A stretch of 47,831 bases of DNA, taken from the NCBI RefSeq assembly GCF_006636215.1, contig NZ_VIFM01000063.1, positions 1-47,831 on the forward strand, read 5' to 3'. Position numbers and translations under genes: made by a program. How positions within the stretch are numbered: position 1 is the stretch's first letter; each line of letters begins with the position of its first letter. Below are positions 26,309 to 34,987 of this stretch, one piece after another. The DNA comes from Myxococcus llanfairpwllgwyngyllgogerychwyrndrobwllllantysiliogogogochensis (GTDB lineage: Bacteria > Myxococcota > Myxococcia > Myxococcales > Myxococcaceae). A model generated the notes under the pieces. It was not told where the DNA came from. It did not search any database and saw only the letters and a program-made list of their open reading frames with translations.

Positions 26309-27850
26309 ATGACGCCCTCGAAGCCCGGCGCGAAGGGGGGTCCTCGGCGGCGGGCACGCAAGCGGCCGGTGGTGATGGCGGCCACGTCGCTGGTGTTGGA
26401 CGGTGCTTCGGGCGCCTCGCTCCAGACGCAGCTCGTGGAGGCGCTGCGCGCGGCCATCGTCGCGGGGCGGTTGGCGCCGGGCACGCGGCTGTTGTCCACG
26501 CGCGCGCTGGCCGAGCAGCTCGACATGTCGCGCAACACGGTGCTCAACGCGTACTCGCGGCTCTTGTCGGAGGGCTATCTGCTGGGCCAGTTGGGCTCGG
26601 GCACGTATGTGGCGCACGAGCTGCCGGAGCGGCTGCATGCCTCGCGGCGCGCCGGGGCTCCCGTGACCGCGCCGAAGCCGAAGCACACGCCGGGAATCTC
26701 CAAGCGGGGGTGGGCGGTGGCCGGCCTGCCGGACCTGCGCATCACCGCGCCTGGCATTCCCGCCAGCCGGCTGGCGTTCCGCATGGGCACGCCGTCGGTG
26801 GATGCCTTCCCAAGTGACTTGTGGGGACGGCTGCTCAACACGCGCTGGCGGCGCTCGTGGGGCGACCTGCTCAAGCGCGCGGAGCCCGCGGGCCATCCGC
26901 CCCTGCGGCGCGCCGTCGCGGACTATCTGGCGACCTCGCGGGGCGTGCGGTGTGTCCCGGAGCAGGTCATCATCGTCAATGGCGCGCAGCAGGCGATGAG
27001 CCTGGCGGCGCAGGTGCTGCTGGACCCGGGCGACGCCGCGTGGGTGGAGGACCCGGGCTACTTCGCGAGCCGGGGCGCGCTCGTCGCCGCGGGCGCCACG
27101 CTGGTGCCCGTGCCGGTGGACGCGGAGGGACTGGACGTGAACGCCGGCATGCGGCTGCGGCCGGACGCGCGGCTGGCCATCGTCACCCCGGCCCACCACT
27201 TCCCGCTGGGCGTGGCGATGAGCGAGGAGAGGCGGCAGGCGCTGCTCGCGTGGGCTGTGCGCTCGGATGCCTGGATTGTGGAGGACGACTACGACAGCGA
27301 GTTCCGCTACGTGGGCCGTCCGCTGCCCGCGCTCCAGGGGCTGTCGCCGGACGCGCGGGTCATCTACATCGGCACGTTCAGCAAGGTGGTGTCTCCGGCC
27401 CTGCGGGTGGGTTACCTGGTGGTGCCGGAGTCGCTGGTGGACGTCTTCAGCGCGGCGCGGCGCTTCGCGGACGGCCACACACCCGTCATCGAGCAGGCGG
27501 TGCTCGCGGACTTCATCGACGAGGGCCACTTCAGCCGCCACGTGCGCCGCATGCGCGTGTTGTATGGGAGCCGGCAGGAGGCGCTCGTGGAAGCAGCCCG
27601 GCGCGAATTGCGCGGGCAACTGGACGTGTCTCCCCTCCACACGGGCATGCACCTGGTGGGCTGGCTGCCGGAGGGAATGGAGGACCGCGAGGCCAGCACG
27701 CGCGGCATCGAAGCCGGGGTGATGACGCAGCCCCTGTCCGCCTTCCGGACCCAGTCCACGGGCCCCGGAGCGCTCCTGCTCGGCTACGCGTGTGTGCCCG
27801 AAAAGGAAATCACCGAGGGCGTGCGCCTGCTCGCGCGCGCCCTGCGCTGA
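26309..27850 (+). CDS. MocR-family PLP-dependent transcriptional regulator (PdxR type)
   Basis: A 513-residue fusion of a GntR winged helix and an aminotransferase fold. Residues about 30-105 are the wHTH (LQTQLVEALRAAIVAGRLAPGTRLLSTRALAEQLDMSRNTVLNAY). Residues about 150-513 are the fold-type I domain, with VNGAQQAMSLAAQVLL, WVEDPGYFASR, EDDYDSEFRY and the Schiff-base lysine in GTFSKVVSPALRVGY (Lys359). MocR regulators sense PLP-linked ligands and usually bind direct repeats near a divergent or adjacent target gene. Three phased half-sites lie just downstream, before the AhpD-like gene. Its own promoter region contains no repeat that I can recognise. Confidence 0.9.
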   Translation: MTPSKPGAKGGPRRRARKRPVVMAATSLVLDGASGASLQTQLVEALRAAIVAGRLAPGTRLLSTRALAEQLDMSRNTVLNAYSRLLSEGYLLGQLGSGTYVAHELPERLHASRRAGAPVTAPKPKHTPGISKRGWAVAGLPDLRITAPGIPASRLAFRMGTPSVDAFPSDLWGRLLNTRWRRSWGDLLKRAEPAGHPPLRRAVADYLATSRGVRCVPEQVIIVNGAQQAMSLAAQVLLDPGDAAWVEDPGYFASRGALVAAGATLVPVPVDAEGLDVNAGMRLRPDARLAIVTPAHHFPLGVAMSEERRQALLAWAVRSDAWIVEDDYDSEFRYVGRPLPALQGLSPDARVIYIGTFSKVVSPALRVGYLVVPESLVDVFSAARRFADGHTPVIEQAVLADFIDEGHFSRHVRRMRVLYGSRQEALVEAARRELRGQLDVSPLHTGMHLVGWLPEGMEDREASTRGIEAGVMTQPLSAFRTQSTGPGALLLGYACVPEKEITEGVRLLARALR

Positions 27851-27874
27851 ACAGAGTCCCTCGCGGCTCGCTGG

Positions 27875-27930
27875 GAAGTGGCCCCCCACCCAGGTCCGAA
27901 GTGGCACCATCGAGGGGTGCGCGAGTGGCC
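27875..27930 (+). promoter_or_regulatory. Phased AGTGGC half-sites (putative MocR operator)
   Basis: The hexamer AGTGGC recurs at 27877, 27900 and 27924, spaced 23 and 24 bp (about two helical turns), the first two as GAAGTGGC. They lie between the MocR stop and the AhpD-like start, 80-135 bp upstream of it. Direct repeats with about two-turn spacing and an AAGTGG-like core are known for PdxR/MocR regulators, so these are the best candidate operator. Confidence 0.45.
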
Positions 27931-28011
27931 CTCGCGCGTCGTGGGCCCCCCGGTTACTTCACGCATCAGCGAGGGGGACACGACGTCCCGCCCTGCAGGA
28001 GACGAAAGACC

Positions 28012-28488
28012 ATGGAAGCACAGCGTTTCGAGACCGCGAAGCTGGCCCCGGGCATCTTCACCGCGATGATGGGACTGGAGAAGTATCTGCATCAGTGCGG
28101 GCTGGAGGTGGGCCTGCTGCACCTCATCAAGCTGCGCGCCTCCCAGCTCAACGGCTGCGCGTACTGCATCGACATGCACTGGAAGGACCTGCGCGCCATC
28201 GGCGAGACGGAGCAGCGGCTCTATGGGCTGGATGCGTGGGAGGAGAGCCCCTACTACTCGGCGCGGGAGCGCGCGGCCCTGGCCTGGACGGAGGCCGTCA
28301 CGAACCTGCGGGACGGGCATGTGTCCTCGGCCGTGTACGAGTCAGTGAAGCCGCACTTCACGGACAAGGAGCTGGCGGACCTCACCGGCGCGGTGGCCAC
28401 CATCAACGCGTGGAACCGGCTGGCCATCGCCGCGCGCTCGGTGCCGGGGGCCTACCAGCCGCCGAAGTCGGCGCACAAGGCCGGCTGA
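28012..28488 (+). CDS. AhpD-like / carboxymuconolactone decarboxylase family protein
   Basis: A 158-residue all-helical protein. The redox motif is NGCAYCIDMHWKD: Cys49-x2-Cys52 and His56, as in AhpD-like peroxidase reductants, followed by the TEAVTNL and AIAARS segments of the family. It should form an oligomeric thiol-disulphide or alkylhydroperoxidase-type protein; the physiological substrate is unknown. The ATG at 28012 was chosen because it gives the standard N-terminus; AGGAGACGAAAGACC precedes it. The upstream MocR gene and the phased half-sites imply that it is the MocR target. Confidence 0.85.
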   Translation: MEAQRFETAKLAPGIFTAMMGLEKYLHQCGLEVGLLHLIKLRASQLNGCAYCIDMHWKDLRAIGETEQRLYGLDAWEESPYYSARERAALAWTEAVTNLRDGHVSSAVYESVKPHFTDKELADLTGAVATINAWNRLAIAARSVPGAYQPPKSAHKAG

Positions 28489-28559
28489 AGCCATGCGGTT
28501 CGCGACGCCGCCCGGGTGTATCGACGCGAGCCCGGGCGAAGCACTACTGTCCGGGACTC

Positions 28560-28988
28560 ATGGCGGACACCCGACAGAAAACGCCCCCCACCCACTTCAC
28601 GGAGCGAGAGGCCGCGGAAATCATCCGCGAGGCCAGCGCGCATGCGCTCGCGAGTCGCGAGCCGGCGCGGACCCTGACGCGTGAGGAGGTGCTCACCATG
28701 GCGCGGGAGATGGGCCTGAGCGAGGCGGCCGTGGAGGTCGCCCTGGTCTCCCGCGCCCAGAAGGAGCAGCACCAGCGCAAGGACCGCAAGGAGCTGCTGG
28801 GCCTGGCGACGCACGGCCTCAGCTACACCATCGCCCTCGGCGGGCTGACGTTGATTGACCTCTTCTCCGGCCCTGGCTGGTGGGTGCACTGGCCCGCGCT
28901 GGGCTGGGGCATCGGGCTGGCGTTCCATGCCATGGGCACGGTGATGGGGATGGCCCGACGCGAGCTGAAGGTGGAGGACGAGGACTAG
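28560..28988 (+). CDS. 2TM-domain small membrane protein
   Basis: A 142-residue protein. The N-terminal half is charged (HFTEREAAEIIREASAHAL) and helical. Two hydrophobic segments follow, at about 85-102 (THGLSYTIALGGLTLIDLF) and 110-128 (WPALGWGIGLAFHAMGTVMG), matching the 2TM domain (PF13239-like). A short acidic end follows (ELKVEDED). Function is unknown. Ribosome-binding site support is weak. It follows the AhpD-like gene by 71 bp in the same direction, so it may belong to the same transcript. Confidence 0.7.
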   Translation: MADTRQKTPPTHFTEREAAEIIREASAHALASREPARTLTREEVLTMAREMGLSEAAVEVALVSRAQKEQHQRKDRKELLGLATHGLSYTIALGGLTLIDLFSGPGWWVHWPALGWGIGLAFHAMGTVMGMARRELKVEDED

Positions 28989-29026
28989 GTCGTGTCGGTG
29001 GGGACCTTGGCAAGGACTCGCAACAG

Positions 29027-29052
29027 GGTAAGAATTGAATCCGCATCTTACC
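29027..29052. promoter_or_regulatory. Inverted repeat upstream of PRMT-like gene
   Basis: A perfect 7-bp inverted repeat GGTAAGA-N12-TCTTACC lies 36 bp before the PRMT-like ATG, in an A/T-rich pocket. It may be an operator or the end of the preceding transcript; there is no U tract. Confidence 0.4.
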
Positions 29053-29087
29053 TGATTTGAGTTGAAGCCTTGTGAGGTCATGCCGCC

Positions 29088-30305
29088 ATGCCTGACGAGC
29101 AGCTCCGGGTGTCCCAGTCCCTGATGATGATGGTGAACGCGCAGGGGCAGATGACCGCGCTCGCCTCCATGTCCCATCCACCCCTGACCCTCACCCCCGC
29201 GCAATGGTGGCTGGTCGGGTCCCTGCGGTCCGCCTGCCCGAAGGAAGACGTCCTCGCGATACCGAGCACGTTCTCGCGCGCCCAGCTCGACGAAGCCCTC
29301 GACACGCTCCTGGCCCACTCGGTGGTGGTTCCGGTGAAGGGCACCCAGGTGGACAGCTCGCGCTACGTGCTGGGGCCGGGAGGCTGGGCGGATATCGCCG
29401 AGCATCACCGGATGCTCTACGACACGGTGCGCGTCCACGCCTACCGCTCGTCACTGTTCCGGCACGCCAGGGACCAGGTCGTCCTCGACATCGGAACGGG
29501 GACGGGCCTGCTCGCGATTCTCGCCGCGAAGGCGGGGGCACGACATGTCTATGCCATCGAGGAGTCCGCCATCGCGGAGGTGGCCCTGGAGATGTACGCC
29601 GAGAATGGCGTCGCGGACCGCATCACGTTGTTGCAGGGCAACAGCCGCGACATCGAGCTGCCCCAGCGCGCGAACGTGATTGTCCATGAGCTGCTCAACA
29701 CAGACCCGTTCGGGGAGAACCTGCTGCCCGCAATCCAACACGCGACGCAGCACTTCCTCGCCCCGGGAGGCCGGCTGATTCCCCATCGCATCGAGGCGAT
29801 GTGTGTCGGCGTCCAGATGACGGAGCCGGTGAGCTCCGGACAGCGCATGCTGCGGGAGGCGGAGAACCTGAACGACTTCTATGGCCTGTCGTTCAAGCCC
29901 GTGTTGAAGCGGATGCAGGCCGCGTTCGACGTCGCCGGCCCGAACTTCGACCAGGGAGGGATGGTCATTCCCCCCACCGCTCCGCAGACGCTGCTCACCC
30001 GCCCCTGCCTGCTCCGGGACGTCCAGCTCGACGGGGATTTGACCGAGGCGATGAACGAGCAGTCCGTCGAATCGGTGCTCGAGGTGAACGCTCCCGGCAT
30101 CCTGGGTGGCGTGGCCATCTACTTCCGCGCGCACATGGACGAGCACACCGTCCTGTCGACCTCGCCCTCCGCGCCGCCGACGTGCTGGGGCTTCCAGGTG
30201 AAGGAGTTCAAGGAGCGGGTGCAGGTGCAGCCCGGAGACCGGGTGAGAATCGTCTCGACGCTCAACCGCTCCCACGGACACCGGTTCAAAATCGTCCTCG
30301 CCTGA
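29088..30305 (+). CDS. PRMT-like class I SAM methyltransferase
   Basis: A 405-residue protein. Residues about 1-90 are a helical/winged-helix-like extension (TPAQWWLVGSLRSACPKEDV) not recognised elsewhere. Then comes a segment like that of eukaryotic arginine methyltransferases: HHRMLYDTVRVHAYRSSL (about 106-123), motif I VLDIGTGTG (132-140), Glu158 of motif II, and the double-E hairpin HELLNTDPFGEN with Glu201 and Glu210, all of which match PRMTs. The C-terminal 180 residues form the barrel-like domain of the family. It should transfer methyl groups from SAM to arginine-like guanidinium or another N-nucleophile, probably on a protein or peptide. Bacterial PRMTs are uncommon. No partner gene is adjacent. 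Confidence 0.8.
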   Translation: MPDEQLRVSQSLMMMVNAQGQMTALASMSHPPLTLTPAQWWLVGSLRSACPKEDVLAIPSTFSRAQLDEALDTLLAHSVVVPVKGTQVDSSRYVLGPGGWADIAEHHRMLYDTVRVHAYRSSLFRHARDQVVLDIGTGTGLLAILAAKAGARHVYAIEESAIAEVALEMYAENGVADRITLLQGNSRDIELPQRANVIVHELLNTDPFGENLLPAIQHATQHFLAPGGRLIPHRIEAMCVGVQMTEPVSSGQRMLREAENLNDFYGLSFKPVLKRMQAAFDVAGPNFDQGGMVIPPTAPQTLLTRPCLLRDVQLDGDLTEAMNEQSVESVLEVNAPGILGGVAIYFRAHMDEHTVLSTSPSAPPTCWGFQVKEFKERVQVQPGDRVRIVSTLNRSHGHRFKIVLA

Positions 30306-30342
30306 TGGGACGGCGGCGGGGTGGCCCACACGCCGTGGCGGC

Positions 30343-30987
30343 TCAGGTCCCCGGCGGCGTGCGCGGCAGCTCCGTGCCGAACACCGCCTGGAGCATGTCC
30401 ACCAGTCCAGGCCACTCCTCCGCGCCCAGCCACAGTCCCTCTTCGACGTGCTCCACGCTCATGGCGAGTGACGCGGTCTCGAAGAGCCTCGCGGAGAGCA
30501 CTCCCTCCGCGGGGAGACGGCCCTCCACCTGGAGCACCTGGCCGTCCCAACGGAACCCCGGCGGCAGGAGCCGCTCCGCCATGGCGCGCAGCGCGGAGCG
30601 GCCGGCGCCCGCGCGCAACAGTCCCATCACCAGCGACGAGGCCCCGCGCGACTCCTCCAGCTCGACACGGCCGGGCGTGCGCAGCCACAACCGATAGCGC
30701 CCCGAGACGAACTCCACCCGCTCCAGCGTCGTCTCCACGCGCAGCTTCCAGCCCTTCACGGACAGCCGGATGTCATAGAGCTCCGGCCGGGCCTCCCAGT
30801 GGCGCAGCTCCACGTTCTTCGCCTTGCCGAGCAGTTGGCGCACCACCGTCTCCACGCGCACGTGAGACAGGCGCAGCCGTTTGCCGCCCACGTCCACCGC
30901 GACGTCTCCGGAGAGCGGGGACGGCAGCCGCTTCGCCCACTCCCGCGCGCCCTCCAGCAGCTTCATCGCCAACGACTGACTCGACAT
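30343..30987 (-). CDS. Conserved hypothetical protein (beta-rich)
   Basis: A 214-residue protein without signal peptide or membrane span. The ATG at 30987 has GGGAGGAG upstream and is preferred to the start at 31017. The body alternates beta strands (GDVAVDVGGKRLRLSHVRVETVV, WKLRVETTLERVEFVSGRYRLWL) with short helical stretches, resembling lipid-binding DUF2993/LmeA-type folds, but the resemblance is too weak to name a family. Neighbours are a PRMT-like gene (convergent) and a pirin gene in the same direction 91 bp upstream. Confidence 0.55.
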   Translation of the reverse strand: MSSQSLAMKLLEGAREWAKRLPSPLSGDVAVDVGGKRLRLSHVRVETVVRQLLGKAKNVELRHWEARPELYDIRLSVKGWKLRVETTLERVEFVSGRYRLWLRTPGRVELEESRGASSLVMGLLRAGAGRSALRAMAERLLPPGFRWDGQVLQVEGRLPAEGVLSARLFETASLAMSVEHVEEGLWLGAEEWPGLVDMLQAVFGTELPRTPPGT

Positions 30988-31078
30988 CCCAGCTCCTCCC
31001 GAGTGGGCGCGCAGCATGCACTGGATTCCCGACGCGGAAAGGAGGCCCTCGGGTACGAGGGCCTGTCACCCCGGATGC

Positions 31079-31963
31079 TCAGGGTGCGAGCGACGGGAAG
31101 CGACCCGCCTCCCAGTCCGCCAGCCGGGCGCGCCCCTCGGCCACGCTGTCCACCACGAAGTTCCACCAGATGACGAGCGGGTCCGGCAGCGGCTCACCTC
31201 CGAACACCACCGCCCGCCCGCCCTTCACCGAGTGCAGCGACAGCGTGGAGGCGCCTTCGTCCAGGTGCGCGAGCACGCCCCGCTCCACCGTCGTCCCACC
31301 CACGGCCACGTCCCCGTCCGCCACATAGAGCGCGAGCGCGTGCGTGGACGGCACGGGCAGCGACACCGAGGCCCCCGCCTCCAGCTCCACGTCCAGGTAC
31401 GTCAAGGGATGGAAGGTGGGCACGGGGGAGACGGCGTCGCCCAGGCGACCGGCGAGCACGCGCACGCGGGCGCCCTCGCGCTCCACGAGGGGCAGCCGCG
31501 ACGCGGGGACATGTTCGAAGGAGGGCTCCGTGTGGCGCTGCTCTCGCGGCAGGGCGACCCAGGTCTGGATGCCGTGCAGCGGCGCGGCGCCGGGGCTCGA
31601 ATCCACGTCCTCCGCGTGGACGATGCCGCGTCCGGCGGTCATCCAATTCACATCGCCCGGATGGATGTCCTGCACCGAGCCCACGGAGTCGCGATGACGG
31701 AGGGCGCCGGAGAACAGGTACGTCACCGTCTGGAGGCCCACGTGGGGATGCGGGGGGACGGCCATGGTGCCCGGTACGGCGGGCGAGGGCCCGAAGTGGT
31801 CACAGAAGACGAAGGGCCCCACGCGCCGCAACTCCACCCGGGGCAGGGCTCGCAGCACCCGCGAGTCCCCCACCAGCTCCGTCGGCTTCGCGGGCCACAG
31901 GGCAGCCACGCCACGCTCCGCCAGGGCATCCACGCGCGCCGCCGACGCTGAATCCGTCCCCAT
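31079..31963 (-). CDS. Pirin family protein
   Basis: A 294-residue bicupin. The N-terminal cupin has the metal-binding segments PHPHVGLQTVTYLFSG and GRGIVHAED (His/His...His/Glu). The C-terminal cupin has VFGGEPLPDPLVIWWNFVV near its end, as in pirins. Pirins bind a divalent metal; quercetinase activity or a cofactor role is known for some. The ATG at 31963 has a GGAGAG ribosome-binding site; upstream in-frame residues have no coding character and overlap the divergent gene. Divergent to the JmjC-like gene (about 106 bp between starts). Confidence 0.88.
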   Translation of the reverse strand: MGTDSASAARVDALAERGVAALWPAKPTELVGDSRVLRALPRVELRRVGPFVFCDHFGPSPAVPGTMAVPPHPHVGLQTVTYLFSGALRHRDSVGSVQDIHPGDVNWMTAGRGIVHAEDVDSSPGAAPLHGIQTWVALPREQRHTEPSFEHVPASRLPLVEREGARVRVLAGRLGDAVSPVPTFHPLTYLDVELEAGASVSLPVPSTHALALYVADGDVAVGGTTVERGVLAHLDEGASTLSLHSVKGGRAVVFGGEPLPDPLVIWWNFVVDSVAEGRARLADWEAGRFPSLAP

Positions 31964-32069
31964 GCTCGACTCTCCTCGCCGGGCGTCCGCGTGAACCCGC
32001 GTTGTCGTGGAGCCCGAATGCCGGATGCTAGTATCACCCACTCTTCCCCTCGCGCATCCCCCCGGACCC

Positions 32070-33437
32070 ATGGCACGAGCCTCCGCCGCACTCCCGGTTG
32101 AACCGTCTCTCGCCTTGCCGCGTGCCTTCTGGAAGCGCTTCGCCCGCGAGCATTGGGACCAGGGGCCCACCGTGTTCCCGGGGATGTTCCCCCGCCACTT
32201 CCCGTCGCCCTCGGAAATCTTCGAGGCGCTGCTGAACGTGGGCATGCGCTACCGGCAGGGCGAGTCGATGCTGCCCGTGCGCTTCTACGTGGAGAGCGAG
32301 GCGACCGCGGAGGGACCGCCGGAGGTCCTCGCGGCCGTCGCGCTGTCGCGCTACCTGCCCCTGCCGGAGGACGGTGACGTCGACGGGTACGCGCGGCGGA
32401 TGGAGCGACTGCTGCAGGGACGGCGCTTCGGACTGGTGCTGAGCAGCACGGAGAGCCACCACTGGAGTCACTGGCTCCAGATGCGCAGCTTCCTGTCCGG
32501 CTTCCACGGCGCGCTCGGCGTGCCGCTGGGGGGCGCGGACTCCGCGCTGTTCCTGGGCAACTACCGCCACACGCCGTTCGGCGTGCACAAGGACGACCTC
32601 CACGTCTTCTACTTCGTCATCCAGGGCCGCCGCAGGATGAGCTTCTGGCCGCTGGAGGCGCTCAGCTCGCGGCCGGAGGTGGCGCCGCATGCGGACCCGG
32701 GGCTGAAGGACCGGCCACACGGCGTGGTGCCGCGCGACGCGGAGGACGAGCGTCAGATGATGGCCCAGGCGCGCGTGCTCGAGGCCGGCGCGGGGGACTT
32801 CATGTACTGGCCCTCCTCGTACTGGCACCGCTCCGAGCCGAGCAAGGGCCTCACCATCGCCGCCTCGCTGGGCCTCGGCTTCCGCGCGCCCATGTTCCTG
32901 GACCGCGCGCCCGAGCAGCCGTGGCCGAGCAGCCTGCGTCATGGAGAGCTGCCCCAGGACGGACGCTGGACGTTGCCAGGTTCGGTGCGCGCCGCGCTCG
33001 CCAGGCAGGCCCGGGGCCCGGGGCTTCGAGCCACGCGAGTCACGCTCACCGAAGGCTGGGCGCGCTTTCTCTCCAACGGCGCCCTGGAAGGTCCTCCTCC
33101 CGAGGCGCGGGGCCTTGCGCCGCTCACGCTCGAGGACACGGTGGTGGCGAGCCCCGCGCGGCCCATCGTGATGGTGCCCCTGGACGAAGCGCGCCTCGTC
33201 GTGGCCGCCAACGGCTACTCGCGGACGCTGCGCTCCACGCCGGGCGCGCGGCGGCGGCTCCATGCGCTGGTGGAGGCGCTGAACTCCGGCCGGCCCCAGG
33301 CAGTGGAGGCGCTGGAGGAGTCCTTCTTCCGACGCCTGCCTTCGCGCGCGTTTCCCCGCGCGGGCGTGCGCTCCCTGTTGGATGAGTTGGCGCGGTGGCG
33401 CGCGGTGTGGCGCCACGTGCCCACGCGCCGACGCTGA
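32070..33437 (+). CDS. JmjC-like cupin oxygenase
   Basis: A 455-residue protein with a double-stranded beta-helix like that of JmjC 2-oxoglutarate dioxygenases: HTPFGVHKDDLHVFYFVIQ supplies the iron-binding H173-x-D175, and YWPSSYWHRSEP supplies His253. The C-terminal third (270-455) is helical and winged-helix-like, with a conserved-looking RPIVMVPLDEARLVVAANG. Enzymes of this kind hydroxylate proteins or small molecules; the substrate here is unknown. The start is uncertain: ATG 32070 was preferred because the upstream codons (CTA, GTA, TCA) do not fit the genome's codon use; ATG 32025 is an alternative. Convergent with the TldE-like gene. Confidence 0.68.
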   Translation: MARASAALPVEPSLALPRAFWKRFAREHWDQGPTVFPGMFPRHFPSPSEIFEALLNVGMRYRQGESMLPVRFYVESEATAEGPPEVLAAVALSRYLPLPEDGDVDGYARRMERLLQGRRFGLVLSSTESHHWSHWLQMRSFLSGFHGALGVPLGGADSALFLGNYRHTPFGVHKDDLHVFYFVIQGRRRMSFWPLEALSSRPEVAPHADPGLKDRPHGVVPRDAEDERQMMAQARVLEAGAGDFMYWPSSYWHRSEPSKGLTIAASLGLGFRAPMFLDRAPEQPWPSSLRHGELPQDGRWTLPGSVRAALARQARGPGLRATRVTLTEGWARFLSNGALEGPPPEARGLAPLTLEDTVVASPARPIVMVPLDEARLVVAANGYSRTLRSTPGARRRLHALVEALNSGRPQAVEALEESFFRRLPSRAFPRAGVRSLLDELARWRAVWRHVPTRRR

Positions 33438-33442
33438 ACGCC

Positions 33443-34804
33443 TCACCCTCCCGGGGGAGGCAGCACCAGGGTGGGCGTGCCGCACCCCTCGGCCGAGGGG
33501 AAGAAGGCCAGGTCCGAGCCGACGCCGCGCAAGCCGCGGAACGTCTCCAGCACGGGCAGCTCCAGCTCCAGCGGCTCCACGCGGTGCACCCGACGTCCGT
33601 CGCGGACCTCCCAGCCTCCCGCGATGAGCGACACCGTGCCCGGCGTGGGCATGGTGGAGAAGTTCTCCACGCGCGCCACCAGCTCCGTGTAGTCGGAAGG
33701 CAGCGCATCCTCGCGCGGCAGGACACACAGGTTGAGCGGCGTTGACGTCGCGGGGTGAGCGAGCTCTCGGAGTCCTCGGCCCCCAGGCTCGACCCCGAGG
33801 CGCGCGGCCGTCTCCTCCGTGTGGAGGAACCCCGTGAGGCGGCCCTCGTCGACGAGTCGCAGGACGCGGGCGGGCCGCCCTTCGTCATCGATGCTCCGGT
33901 GCTGGGTGCCTCGGGGGTCCAGCGGGTCATCCACCACGGACAGGATGGAAGGGAAGAGCTTGCGGCCCACGGCGCGGGTGAGCGCGGGCATCGCCGAGGC
34001 GATGTCTCCTCGCAACAGCCAGGCGAGCCCCGCGACGAGCGGCGCCGCGACGGCGGGCCGCAGCACCAGGGGAAGCGAGCGGTCCGCTTTCTTCACGGGT
34101 CCTTCGAGCGCGGACACGGCGTCGGCCAGGCGAGCGCGCACCGGGCCAAGGTCCCCCTCTCCCTTCGTCATCCCGGGCCGCAGGGGCACGGCATCCACCA
34201 GCGCGCCGCGCGACGTCTCACAGCGCAGGAAGGCCGCCTCATGCTCGACCTGCCGGAAGGACTCGAAGCCATCGCCGCGCAGGAGCAAGGCCCCCGAACA
34301 TTCCTGCTTCACCACCAGGGCCTGGACGACGACTCCCTCGGGCAGGACCTCCTCGACGATGCGCTCGGCGCGGAGGCGCGCGCGCGAGGGATGCGTCCGC
34401 GGGCGCCACGCGGTCTGGGAGACCGGGGTGCTCTCGAGCGAGGCGGGAAGAGGCACGGGCGTACCGGTGCGTGCCTTGCCTTCCGCGGACAACAGCAACC
34501 GCTCCAGGGCCGCCACGCCATCCACGGACTCGACGGCGGTGCCCATGAGCGACTCGGTCCAGACCCGGGCGGAGGCGGTAAACCCGTGCCCCCAGCTACA
34601 GGAGGAGGTCCGCGTGGCCACGTCGTAATCCATCGACAGGTCCGCATGCGACAGCAGGTAGAGCTCCGCGCTCCGCCATCCTCGCTCGCGACACAGGCGG
34701 TCCATCACCTTCCGTGCCTCGACACTCCAGTCCCGGGGTGACAGGCCCACCGTGTCCGCCAGGTCGGCCTCCGTCGCGTCCACGTCCTCGTCACCTTTCG
34801 ACAT
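33443..34804 (-). CDS. TldE/PmbA-like metalloprotease partner
   Basis: A 453-residue protein of the TldD/PmbA superfamily lacking the zinc motif, as expected of the TldE-type subunit. Typical stretches include LLLSAEGKARTG, FPSILSVVDDPLDPRGTQ, FDDEG-like RSIDDEGRPARVLRLVDEGRLTGFLHTEETAARLG, and near the end VENFSTMPTPGTVSLIAGGWEVRDG. In characterised systems TldE pairs with TldD to make a protease that acts on unfolded peptides, such as a microcin precursor. The partner TldD gene is divergent on the other side of a 183-bp gap, a common layout for two-subunit operons in myxobacteria. Its biological substrate here is not known. Confidence 0.78.
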   Translation of the reverse strand: MSKGDEDVDATEADLADTVGLSPRDWSVEARKVMDRLCRERGWRSAELYLLSHADLSMDYDVATRTSSCSWGHGFTASARVWTESLMGTAVESVDGVAALERLLLSAEGKARTGTPVPLPASLESTPVSQTAWRPRTHPSRARLRAERIVEEVLPEGVVVQALVVKQECSGALLLRGDGFESFRQVEHEAAFLRCETSRGALVDAVPLRPGMTKGEGDLGPVRARLADAVSALEGPVKKADRSLPLVLRPAVAAPLVAGLAWLLRGDIASAMPALTRAVGRKLFPSILSVVDDPLDPRGTQHRSIDDEGRPARVLRLVDEGRLTGFLHTEETAARLGVEPGGRGLRELAHPATSTPLNLCVLPREDALPSDYTELVARVENFSTMPTPGTVSLIAGGWEVRDGRRVHRVEPLELELPVLETFRGLRGVGSDLAFFPSAEGCGTPTLVLPPPGG

Positions 34805-34987
34805 GCGGACTCATCCACCCAAGGGCCTGCTTCCGAGCCCCGTCGCGCCACGCGCTCACGTCCCCGCATCATGCGTCTCGTGGAAGTCCTCCACCAGCCC
34901 CGGTCTCGGTCCACCACGCGGCGTGATACAACCTGGGAGCGCGATACCTCGCGCGTCCCCCGACACGGACGGAAGGAGCCTCTCGCC

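Noticed and set aside
25635..26357. Longer minus-strand frame that might complete the TetR gene
   Set aside because: It is Arg/Gly/Ala-rich and lacks any TetR ligand-domain features; no frame restores the missing part.
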